Source: Planctomycetota bacterium
GTDB taxonomy: Bacteria; Planctomycetota; GCA-002687715; DRQF01
Assembly: GCA_020639295.1 (NCBI GenBank)
Contig: JACKGY010000005.1
Location: 248,001 to 312,000 of the forward strand
Reading direction: 5' to 3'
DNA length: 64,000 nucleotides
In this document: positions 45,805 to 52,933 of the stretch, one piece after another
Layout of the letters: each line of letters starts with the position of its first letter
Numbering within the stretch: the first letter of the stretch is position 1
The notes under the pieces: generated by a model
Database searches by the model: none
Seen by the model: only the letters and a program-made list of their open reading frames with translations
What the model was told of the DNA's origin: nothing
Made by a program: the position numbers and the translations under genes

Positions 45805-47439
45805 CTACGGAAGATCCAGCAAGAAATGTGACGCGAGCGACCGGAGCAACCCCGTCGCACTCGCTAGGAAACCGCGAAACACCTCGTCAAACTCAGACTC
45901 CCCAATCCCGACCTTCCTAGCCAGCTTCTCGTAGGTCTTCCCCTTCCGATGTCCAACACAAGCCGAGCGCATCGACTGAATCGTGCGCAGTTCCCTGACG
46001 ATCACGCTCGCGTTCCCCAGTCCCTCCGACTTCAGGTAGAGTTCAAGCGTCGTGAGAGAACCATCTTCCTTCTCTGACCCCGGTGCACGACTGAATAGCT
46101 CTCCTTTGTTGAGCGAGTCGACCAGCAGGGTCGCAAGCCCGAGCACTTGGAAGTCAAACGCCCGCTGGTCCCGCGGGCCTGGAACTCGCAGGCTGGAGAG
46201 TAGATGTTGGTCGCCCTCCTTGGGAGGAAGAAAGAGGTCCCATCCCTGTCGTTTCCGCCACGCAGCCGTGAAACGTCCAAAGTAGGATCGAAACACCAGC
46301 GCCGGCTCCTTTGCATCAGCAAACTCGCCGCAAATCGAGCGCTGGTAACTTGTGCCACTGATCGATGTCCCGTCAGGTTCGATATTGTGTGCTTTCCAGT
46401 AGGCCTGTTCAGACTCCGGAAGTTCCTTGCCGAGATCCCCAAGAAAGACGATGACCTTGTCATCGTGGTCATTGTCGATATGGAGTGCCCAAAGAGAGCC
46501 GAACTTCACGACGCCGTCACGCACCTCTGACTCTGCCTTATCGAAGTATCGATCGAGGACATCCTTCGAGAAGTAAACTGGAGTCAGATATGGAGGCGAA
46601 CCAGGTCGACTATTGAACAGATCATTCAGCTCATCGGGGTCGCAGCTGCGCCTTACGATTTCTCCAGAAAACTCGATCTTGAATTCCTCATAACGGAGAC
46701 CGTCAGCCTCCTCGAACGGCGTTCCGCAGTCAGCCAAACTGGGCGGCGCAATCACGGTCTTTCCGAGCAGCCTGGAGAACGTCTTGTGTTCACCAAACGA
46801 CGCCCGATCAACCACGAAGGACCATCGAGTAAGACTATCAGCGAATTCACAAGTCCGTTGGGACTCCGGAACGGACTCGAACGCAATCGAGGAATGGACA
46901 ACTTCGTCGAACATCAGCGCAAGGTGACACTCCCTCAATGCGAGGAACTGCTGAAGCTCCTTCCGCCGGAAGGACGCACGATCGCGTGATAATCTCACAA
47001 CTGGCTCCAACGTCCCGTTCGGCAAAACGCGAGACAGTGTGTTTGATTTTCTGTCGTGGTAGAGATTGAAGAGAATCCTGAATTCTTCGATAACCTCCAC
47101 GTCATCAGGGCGAACATCATAGAACGATCGGACAAGTACCAGGGGCGAATATGGACCGGCGGATCGTTCATACGAAACCGTTGAGACACCTTCGCGATAG
47201 CTCGTAATCACGCCTGGACCGCCCATTCCAATCGAGAGATCCCAACTCGGCTTGCTCAACGACTCCTTCACTAGGTTATTTGGGACTAATACCGAGTAGA
47301 CTCCAGCTCGTCCGTTTTCGAGATGTGTGTAAACGTCTATCCAGTGCCCATCGCCGAGAGTGGGGATACCGACATCGCGAAACTGCATCTGGAGCAGTCG
47401 CTCAAGTGTATCTCCGCCCTGGCCCGAATGGTCGCTCAT
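45805..47439 (-). CDS. cargo protein of unknown function, possible C-terminal HEPN-like domain
   Basis: 544 aa, the only cargo gene of the element, about 52-54% GC against roughly 68-70% around it. No signal or membrane helix, so cytoplasmic. The N-terminal half is beta-rich (HWIDVYTHLENGRAGVYSVL, then LVLVRSFYDVRPDDVEVIEEF and EEFRILFNLYHDR). The C-terminal ~110 residues are helical and include LRTIQSMRSACVGHRKGKTYEKL, where R-x5-H could be the RNase motif of HEPN domains common in toxin and abortive-infection proteins. An AGAGGTGG RBS precedes ATG 47439. Known-family status cannot be decided here. A defence or toxin role is inference from composition, location and that motif. Confidence 0.75.
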   Translation of the reverse strand: MSDHSGQGGDTLERLLQMQFRDVGIPTLGDGHWIDVYTHLENGRAGVYSVLVPNNLVKESLSKPSWDLSIGMGGPGVITSYREGVSTVSYERSAGPYSPLVLVRSFYDVRPDDVEVIEEFRILFNLYHDRKSNTLSRVLPNGTLEPVVRLSRDRASFRRKELQQFLALRECHLALMFDEVVHSSIAFESVPESQRTCEFADSLTRWSFVVDRASFGEHKTFSRLLGKTVIAPPSLADCGTPFEEADGLRYEEFKIEFSGEIVRRSCDPDELNDLFNSRPGSPPYLTPVYFSKDVLDRYFDKAESEVRDGVVKFGSLWALHIDNDHDDKVIVFLGDLGKELPESEQAYWKAHNIEPDGTSISGTSYQRSICGEFADAKEPALVFRSYFGRFTAAWRKRQGWDLFLPPKEGDQHLLSSLRVPGPRDQRAFDFQVLGLATLLVDSLNKGELFSRAPGSEKEDGSLTTLELYLKSEGLGNASVIVRELRTIQSMRSACVGHRKGKTYEKLARKVGIGESEFDEVFRGFLASATGLLRSLASHFLLDLP

Positions 47440-47452
47440 CGCCTGCCACCTC

Positions 47453-47465
47453 TGTACTGCTCACG
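47453..47465. repeat. left terminal inverted repeat of the IS-like unit
   Basis: TGTACTGCTCACG; matches the right end at 10 of 13 positions, with the TGTAC and GCTCA blocks conserved. The transposase stop codon (47461-47463) falls inside it. Confidence 0.55.
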
Positions 47466-48540
47466 TTAATTCTTCCCACGCCACCGGCTCCCAGGGCCTG
47501 CCGCCTCGGGTCAAAGATGCGAGTCCCGCTTCCAGCAATGTCTCGAATATCGCCTGACGTTCGAGCAGCCGTCTGCGGCGTGCCGAGCGGTGCTCGGCCG
47601 GTATCCGTTCGAGTCGCCACGCGAGTCGTCGCGCCAGCCGACTACGCAGTTCACGATCGTAGTGTCGTCTGCCTGCCCTGTCACGATCAATTGCCGAATC
47701 CCCGTTGCCGCATGACCCTCTCGTCGCCCGTCGTCGGGCGGCCATGTCGTGCAGGCTCTCGCGCAGGACGAGCACGAGGTCGGTGAGGGCGAGCGCACGC
47801 TCGCCCCGGATCTCCTCCAGGCTCAGCCGGTCGCGCATGCCCTCCTTCAGCGAGCGCATCGCCCGCTCGACCCAGCAGTTGTGCTGCGGTGTCCGGGGCA
47901 GGTTCACGAGCAGGATCATGCCCTCCTTCTCGGCGTAGCATCTGAGCTTGCGACTGGCGTAGCCGTTGTCGATGGCCAGCACCAGCGGGAGCCGACCCTG
48001 CTCCTTCTTCGCCCGCTCCAGGAGCGCCATCGCGTCCTCCGCCTTCGGCGGCGGCCCCAGGCTGGCGGCACGAGGCAGGCCGCTCCTCACGTCCACGATC
48101 AGCTGCGCCACGAGCTTCCTGCCGTCCTCTTGGTGGCCCAGCTGGGTCGCGTCCAGCGACCAGACCAGGTCATCCTCGCAGGGCACCAGGCTCAGCCGGA
48201 GCTTCCGCGCCATCGTCCTGAGCTTGCGTCGATGCCGCGCCTTCAGCGTCCCGAGCGCCCAGCGCACCAGCCGCCGCGGTGGCGGCTCCTTGCCCGTCGA
48301 GAGCCGCTTCACGAGCTCGGCCTCACCCAGCCGGTAGCCCTCCGCGCGGAGCAGCGCGAGCACCGCGCGCAGGCAGCGCAGGCGCACGGGTCGGGAGTGG
48401 GGCGGCCGGCCCGCCGGCCGCCCCGGTTTCCCCAGACCTCGCTGCCAGTTCAGAAGCGTGCGCACGTTCACGCCCACCACCACGGCCACCAGCTCGCGCG
48501 CCTTCCGGTCAAGCTTCAGCGCCGAAAGAAGCCGCGCCAC
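47461..48540 (-). CDS. DDE transposase with rve integrase core (OrfB)
   Basis: 359 aa counted from GTG 48540, though the frame stays open further upstream to beyond 48586 and may be reached by frameshift from OrfA. N-terminal HTH (LVAVVVGVNVRTLLNWQRG). The rve core has the three acidic residues in WSLDATQLG, LVLAIDNGYASRK and NCWVERAMRSLKEG. The C-terminus is Arg-rich. Despite extensive decay of the neighbouring transposase this gene is intact and should be functional. It is closest in layout to IS481/IS3-type recombinases. Confidence 0.82.
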   Translation of the reverse strand: MARLLSALKLDRKARELVAVVVGVNVRTLLNWQRGLGKPGRPAGRPPHSRPVRLRCLRAVLALLRAEGYRLGEAELVKRLSTGKEPPPRRLVRWALGTLKARHRRKLRTMARKLRLSLVPCEDDLVWSLDATQLGHQEDGRKLVAQLIVDVRSGLPRAASLGPPPKAEDAMALLERAKKEQGRLPLVLAIDNGYASRKLRCYAEKEGMILLVNLPRTPQHNCWVERAMRSLKEGMRDRLSLEEIRGERALALTDLVLVLRESLHDMAARRRATRGSCGNGDSAIDRDRAGRRHYDRELRSRLARRLAWRLERIPAEHRSARRRRLLERQAIFETLLEAGLASLTRGGRPWEPVAWEELT

Positions 48541-48793
48541 CAGCTCCCGCGTCGCCGCGCCGTGGCGTGCTGCGCCTTTTTCCCCCGGCCGGAGTCGCCT
48601 TCGACCCCGACCTCGTCCGCACCACCTTCTTCTTCCGCTTCGGCCCCTCGTCCTTCTCCGGCGGAGCCGCCGGACGATCCGGGATCAGCTTCAGCACCTC
48701 GATCAGGTCGTTCGCGGTCCGGAGCTCGCGTTCCAGCTTGGCGATCCGCTTCAGCAGGACCTTCGGGTCCTCCTCCGCTGGCAGCTCGGGCAT
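48509..48793 (-). CDS. OrfA partner of the transposase, with coiled coil
   Basis: 94 aa from ATG 48793, preceded by GAGGAGG. Residues about 10-37 (PKVLLKRIAKLERELRTAND) are a leucine-zipper-like coiled coil as in OrfA proteins; the rest is Lys/Arg/Pro-rich. It overlaps the frame of OrfB, and near its end the message has GGGGGAAAAAG (48586-48577 on the minus strand), a potential slippery site joining A to B. Without frameshift the last ~25 residues are low complexity. Confidence 0.6.
   Translation of the reverse strand: MPELPAEEDPKVLLKRIAKLERELRTANDLIEVLKLIPDRPAAPPEKDEGPKRKKKVVRTRSGSKATPAGGKRRSTPRRGDAGAGGAASFGAEA
48577..48586 (-). promoter_or_regulatory. candidate programmed frameshift site GGGGGAAAAA
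   Basis: The run lies in the overlap of OrfA and OrfB frames. Slippage there would fuse the OrfA coiled coil to the HTH/rve protein, as in IS3-type OrfAB. The frame of OrfB is open across it. Confidence 0.45.
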
Positions 48794-49177
48794 CGTCGCC
48801 GTCCTCCTCGTGCGGGGCTGGATCAGAAGCCCCGCCTGCATACCCCGAGACCGCCTGCTGGGAGAGCTGCCAGAAGCGAAGCACCGGGATCCTGAGCCCG
48901 CCGCCGCCTCCTTCCCGGCCCTTCTTGCCCAGCCAGGTCTCGAGGACCAGCATCCCGATCCGATGCGCTCTTCTTCTTGTCCTCTGCGCTCGCCTTCCTG
49001 CCAGAGCGCCTTCACGCTCCTCGCCGGATGCTGCGGCACAGAAAAGCGCGTCCGCTTGCGCGAGCGGCGGATCCGTGGCCCCTTTCCGCCTGTCCACCAC
49101 CTGCGCCTGCGGGCTCGCCGCGGACTCCTGCCTCGGCTCCCCCATTGACGCCGACTCCAGCTTCGCCTTCTCTCTCG

Positions 49178-50590
49178 TCATCGCTTCGCTCCCGCACACC
49201 CCTGGCCAAGCTCGTCCATCCCGATCCGCTCGCGCAGCTCGCCCCTGACGGTGCAAGACGATCTCGCCCCGCTCGCCGTGCAGCGCCACCTCCTCGTCAC
49301 CGACCCTCCTGAAGAGGAAAGACGCTTCTGCGCCTCGGCTCGTGGAGAGCCTGGTCCAGCTCGTCTGGGTCCAGCTCGCCCTCGAGCGTTCGCTTCAGCG
49401 CCGAGGTCGCCTCGAAGAAGCGGTCGGCGGGCACGAGGCCCCGCGATCCCCTGTTGCGGCCGGAAGTGGTTGTAGTGGGCGATGAAGTGCCCGAGGCGCG
49501 CACGGGCGTCGTGCAGGTCCTGCGGCTTCGCCCGCTCCCAGAATTCCTCCTGCACCGTCTTCCAGAAGCGCTCGCACTTGCCGAGAGTCTCCGGGTGATG
49601 CGTGCGCGACACCACGTGCCGGATGCCCTCCCGATCGAGCAGCTTCTGGAAGCCTGATTTCCCTGCCGGGCGAAGTACTGCCGGCCCTGGTCGGTCAGCA
49701 CCTCCTTCGGCTTACCGAAGCGGGCGATGCCTGTCGAGCAGGCACTCGGTCACCAGCTCCTGGCGCTGCGACAAGCGGAGCGACCGGGCGACCACGTAGC
49801 GGCTGTGGTCGTCCATGAAGACCGTCAGGTAGACCCTGCGCCCCTCCCGGCGCAAGACGAGGCTCGTGATGTCGCTCTGCCAGAGCTCGCCGGGGCGAGC
49901 ACGCTCGAAAGCGCCGCGGCGGTTTCGCGCTGCGACGACGACGAAGCGGGCACCTGGGGACGATGGCGAGCAGGCCGGCCGACCAGGACCTTCGTCACCG
50001 TCGTCGCCGCTACCTTCAGCCCGCGGAAACGGTAGAGCTCGTCGCGGATCTTGCGGCTGCCGAATTCCGGATGCCGCTCCTTCGTTGCGATGATCTCCGC
50101 GCGCAGCTCCTCCGGGATGCTGCGCGGGTCGCCAGGGAAGCGCCCGCTTGCGCGGCGAGGGCTCGAGGCCCTGCGGACCCAGCTCGCGGTGGCGCTTCAG
50201 CCAGAGCCTGAGGCTTGGCACCGATAGCCCCAGGTCGCGCAGAAGTCGGTCTGGTTCAGATCGCTCCCTCGAAGGCTTCCACCGCGGCCCGCTTCTCCTC
50301 CGGCGTGAAGTGCCGGCGACGGCGCGACGCCTTCTTCAGCGCACGCTTCGCGGCGCTGCGCGGGCGACCCCCCGACTCTTCAGCCAGCGGCGGAAGTTGC
50401 CCTCGGTGAGCTCCTGCTCCAGACAGAACTCGCGCACGCCCTGACGACGGCGCTGGTACTCCTCCACCAGGTACAGCTTGTCGGCCTCGCTGTAGCGCCG
50501 ACGCCTGCGCCGGGCGGGCTTCGCCGCCTCATCCTCGTGCAGGCCGGCCTCGGCCGGCCTGCAGCCCTCCTCACGTCTCGGCTCCTCCAT
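49178..50590 (-). pseudogene. multiply frameshifted IS481/IS3-type transposase
   Basis: Conserved protein segments appear in order but in shifting frames. They are an OrfA-type HTH (YSEADKLYLVEEYQRR, then NFRRWLKSRG at 50590-50336), a second HTH (HFTPEEKRAAVEAFEG), KERHPEFGSRKIRDELYRF, the rve core PGELWQSDITSLVLRREG with VFMDDHSRYVVARS, then EVLTDQGRQYFAR, and THHPETLGKCERFWKTVQEE followed by HYNHFRPQQGI. I count at least seven frame changes in about 1.4 kb; one is at a six-G run near 50375. Catalytic residues D, D and E are retained. Either a decayed gene with few substitutions or an assembly with indel errors. Sequence between 49177 and 48794 (about 380 bp) has no recognisable gene. Confidence 0.7.
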
Positions 50591-50675
50591 GTGAGCCTCC
50601 TTTCGGCCCCTTTCGGGGCGGCTGGGAGGCGGCTTTCGGTGCCCTGCGCCGGACTTAGGACGAGGAAATCACTTC

Positions 50676-50688
50676 GTTGAGCGGTACA
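50676..50688. repeat. right terminal inverted repeat of the IS-like unit
   Basis: Plus strand GTTGAGCGGTACA, reverse complement TGTACCGCTCAAC, pairing with the repeat at 47453. It lies 6 bases before the first usable start of the integrase frame. Confidence 0.55.
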
Positions 50689-50693
50689 AGAAA

Positions 50694-52130
50694 GTGAAGA
50701 CGCCCTCGGGCGCGGTCTGGCGCGCGGACTGGGTTGACGCGAGGGGCAAGCGGCGGCGCGAGCTACTCGGCACGGACAAGCGCCTGGCCGAGAGGCTCCT
50801 GCGCGAGCGGATCAACGAACGCGATGCCATCCTCTCCGGCGTCCTAACCGGGAAGGAGAGGCTCACCCTCTCGGCCCTCAAGGATGAGTACCTCGCGGAC
50901 CTCGCCACCTACGCCAAGCCGCCGCACCATGCAGACACGAAGCGCTGTCTGGAAAGGTGGGTCGAGATCCTTGACGACCCCGAGGTCCGCAGGATCGAGC
51001 CGTCTGCGGTCCTCCAGCGCCGCCGGGAGCGGCTAAAGGAGGGGCGCGCGAACCGCACGATCAATGCCGAGGCAGGGGCGCTCACGAGCGCGCTCAACTG
51101 GGCCGTGCGCCAAGGGCTGCTCAACGCGAGCCCGCTCGCCAACCTGAAGCCGCTTCCGCTCACGGCAGCCACGCGCAAGAAGAAACGCCGCGCGCTGACG
51201 GATGGGGAGATCGCCAAGCTCGTGAAGGCTGCCCGGCAGCACGACGAGCAGACGCGCCGCTACGTCATGGCCGAGCGGACGATCGAGAGCGGGACCAAGA
51301 GCCGAAGCTGGAACGAGCGCGAGCGCCGTCCACCGATCCCGCAGGAGCCGCTATTCCGGACGCTCCTCGAAACCGGAATCCGTTGGAACGAGGCGGCAAC
51401 GCTGCGCTGGTCCGACCTGGACCTCGGGACGCTCACGCTCACGATCCGCCCGGAAAACGAAAAGTCGAGCCGGGGTCGGAGCATCCCGATCACAAGCGAA
51501 CTCGCAAGCGCGCTCCAGCGGCTCAGGGAGCGGCACGAGGCGACGACCGGACGATTGCCCCACGCTCACGCCCCCGTCTTCCTGGCGAGCCGTGGAGCCG
51601 CCTGGAAGGGCCGCATGAACTCGAACGCCCGGAAGCTCCTGCGGGACCTGCTCGCGGCAGCAGGGATCGCCTGGAAGGACGAGGACACGGGGGAGACGAT
51701 CGACCTACACGCCCTGCGCCACACCTGCGCCACGCGGCTCGCGCGCCAGGGGATGCCGCCTCAGTCGCTGATGAAGCTCCTGGGCCATGCCGACATCAAC
51801 CTGACGATGAAGCACTACACCCACCTGAGAACCGAGGACGTCCGTCAGGACCTCGCGGGAATCTCTCCGCTGCCGCTCGGCGACGACGATGAGGCGGCAC
51901 CGATCCGGGCAGCGGAGAGCGAACTCGGCACTTACTCGGCACTCGACCCCGCGGAGCAAACGGACCTCGACCCCGGTTGCGATTCGCAACTGCAAGGGGT
52001 CGAGGAGTTTGGGAGAAGTACACCCGCCAGGGTTCGAACCTGGAACCGCCTGGTTCGTAGCCAGGTACTCTATCCAGTTGAGCTACGGGTGCGTTTTCGC
52101 GTGCGGAAGATAACGGCCTCGCCCCGGTGA
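50694..52130 (+). CDS. int: tyrosine recombinase/integrase of the element
   Basis: 478 aa in the integrated state. The catalytic set is complete: Arg230 (TGIRWNEA), His339 and Arg342 (LHALRHTCATRLA), His365 (LGHADINL) and nucleophile Tyr375 (KHYTHL). The SAM-like core-binding domain spans about 60-150. The GTG start follows the IS-like end directly, and the protein begins VKTPSGAVWRADW, so a few N-terminal residues of an arm-binding domain may have been cut off by the IS insertion; no good RBS is visible. At the 3' end the frame runs through the right att repeat (from residue 442) and into antisense of the tRNA-Arg, so its C-terminus depends on whether the element is integrated. Confidence 0.9.
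   Translation: MKTPSGAVWRADWVDARGKRRRELLGTDKRLAERLLRERINERDAILSGVLTGKERLTLSALKDEYLADLATYAKPPHHADTKRCLERWVEILDDPEVRRIEPSAVLQRRRERLKEGRANRTINAEAGALTSALNWAVRQGLLNASPLANLKPLPLTAATRKKKRRALTDGEIAKLVKAARQHDEQTRRYVMAERTIESGTKSRSWNERERRPPIPQEPLFRTLLETGIRWNEAATLRWSDLDLGTLTLTIRPENEKSSRGRSIPITSELASALQRLRERHEATTGRLPHAHAPVFLASRGAAWKGRMNSNARKLLRDLLAAAGIAWKDEDTGETIDLHALRHTCATRLARQGMPPQSLMKLLGHADINLTMKHYTHLRTEDVRQDLAGISPLPLGDDDEAAPIRAAESELGTYSALDPAEQTDLDPGCDSQLQGVEEFGRSTPARVRTWNRLVRSQVLYPVELRVRFRVRKITASPR
51922..51942. repeat. paired ACTCGGCAC repeats, right end (candidate integrase arm sites)
   Basis: Two copies of ACTCGGCAC (51923 and 51934) with 11-bp period, inside the integrase 3' region and 75 bp before the right att repeat, in the same orientation as the left pair. 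Confidence 0.6.
52017..52060. repeat. att site, right copy (within intact tRNA-Arg)
   Basis: 44 bp identical to 45491-45534. It forms the 3' half of the intact tRNA-Arg on the minus strand, so insertion preserved the tRNA. Confidence 0.92.
52019..52092 (-). tRNA. tRNA-Arg (anticodon ACG), integration target
   Basis: Minus-strand cloverleaf: acceptor GCACCCG with CGGGTGT (pair 1-72 is G.U), D-arm GCTC/GAGT-type, anticodon stem CCTGG/CCAGG around CTACGAA (anticodon ACG, normally deaminated to ICG), and T-arm CCAGG/CCTGG with TTCGAAC. Discriminator A, no encoded CCA. Its 3' half is the att core. Confidence 0.93.
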
Positions 52131-52156
52131 CTCAACAGTCGCGACGCGGCTTTTCT

Positions 52157-52933
52157 TCAGGGCGCCTCGGCCGCGCCGTCGGCCCGGACCGGCTTCTCCT
52201 GCCGGTTCGCAAGTCCTTCTCCAGTGGCGATTTCGCGGCAATCGAGCCGGTAGTGGCGGGACTGCATCCAACGGATCGCGAAGAGGTCGCGCAGACCGCG
52301 GAGGGCGCGGTTCCACATCCCGTACTTGCTCGAGCCGGCCTGCCGCGGCCGGTGGTTGACCTTCATCTCCAGGGTGCGGAAGCCCTCCATCTTCGCCAGG
52401 GTGACGAAGAATCGGTGCATGCCGGTGCGAAGCTTCAGGCTCTCGATCACCGGACGGCGGAAGACCTTCAACGGACAGCCGGTGTCGTGGACGTTCTCGC
52501 CGGTGAGGGCGTTGCGCACCCGGTTGGCGACGCGCGTCTGCAGGCGCTTGAAGGCGGTGTCGTGCCGCTTCCAGCGCCAGCCGTGGACCAGGTCGTAGTC
52601 GCCTGCCGCCTCCAGCATGGTGGGGATGTCGGCCGGATCGACCTGCAGATCGCCGTCCATCATCACCACCAGCTCGCCCCGGGCATGGCGGAAGCCGGCG
52701 TCGATGGCCGCGGTCTGGCCGGTGTTGCGGGCCAGCGCGACGTGACGGATCACCGTCGGATGCCGACCGCGCGCGGCCTCGATCGCGGCCCCGGTGCCGT
52801 CGCGCGAGCCGTCGTCCACCAGGATCAGCTCGTAGCCACAGCCGAGTCCGTCCAGCACCGGCAGCAGTTCGGCCACCAGCGGGGCGACGTTCAGCTCCTC
52901 GTCATAGAGGGGAACCACAACCGAGACCTTCAT
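52157..52933 (-). CDS. family 2 glycosyltransferase (polyprenyl-phosphate sugar synthase-like)
   Basis: 258 aa. GT-A fold motifs: VVVPLYDEELNVAPLV at the N-terminus, LVDDGSRDGTGAA, ARNTGQTAAIDAGFRHARG, the DxD-type MMDGDLQVDP and GCPLKVFRRPVIESL. The resemblance is to DPM1/ArnC-type enzymes that load a sugar onto polyprenyl phosphate. No C-terminal membrane helices, so a soluble or peripheral form. It starts in a 4-base overlap (ATGA) with the ArnT-like gene upstream, so the pair probably makes and then uses a lipid-linked sugar. Confidence 0.88.
   Translation of the reverse strand: MKVSVVVPLYDEELNVAPLVAELLPVLDGLGCGYELILVDDGSRDGTGAAIEAARGRHPTVIRHVALARNTGQTAAIDAGFRHARGELVVMMDGDLQVDPADIPTMLEAAGDYDLVHGWRWKRHDTAFKRLQTRVANRVRNALTGENVHDTGCPLKVFRRPVIESLKLRTGMHRFFVTLAKMEGFRTLEMKVNHRPRQAGSSKYGMWNRALRGLRDLFAIRWMQSRHYRLDCREIATGEGLANRQEKPVRADGAAEAP

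Larger units (their letters stand above)
47453..50688. mobile_element. IS-like unit with two DDE recombinases, nested in the integrative element
   Basis: Imperfect terminal inverted repeats TGTACTGCTCACG (47453) and TGTACCGCTCAAC (ending 50688, minus strand) bracket 3,236 bp that holds only transposase-type sequence, all on the minus strand. TGT...ACA ends are usual for IS481/IS3-type elements, but a unit carrying two rve-domain recombinases is larger than those families. No target duplication is evident. It sits 13 bp upstream of the cargo gene's ATG and at the 5' end of the integrase gene. Ends are proposed from the repeats; family not assigned. Confidence 0.6.
45491..52060. mobile_element. 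small integrative element inserted in a tRNA-Arg(ACG) gene
   Basis: The unit is bounded by a 44-bp perfect direct repeat corresponding to the 3' half of tRNA-Arg, from the anticodon loop to just past the acceptor end. The intact tRNA reads across the right copy; the left copy is a remnant. A tyrosine recombinase lies next to the right end, with paired arm-type repeats inside each end. Between repeat starts it is 6,526 bp. Contents: one AT-richer cargo gene, an IS-like unit and the integrase. I found no replication, conjugation, excisionase or phage structural gene, so it is a minimal or decayed element, perhaps a satellite or integrative defence-type island. Confidence 0.88.
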
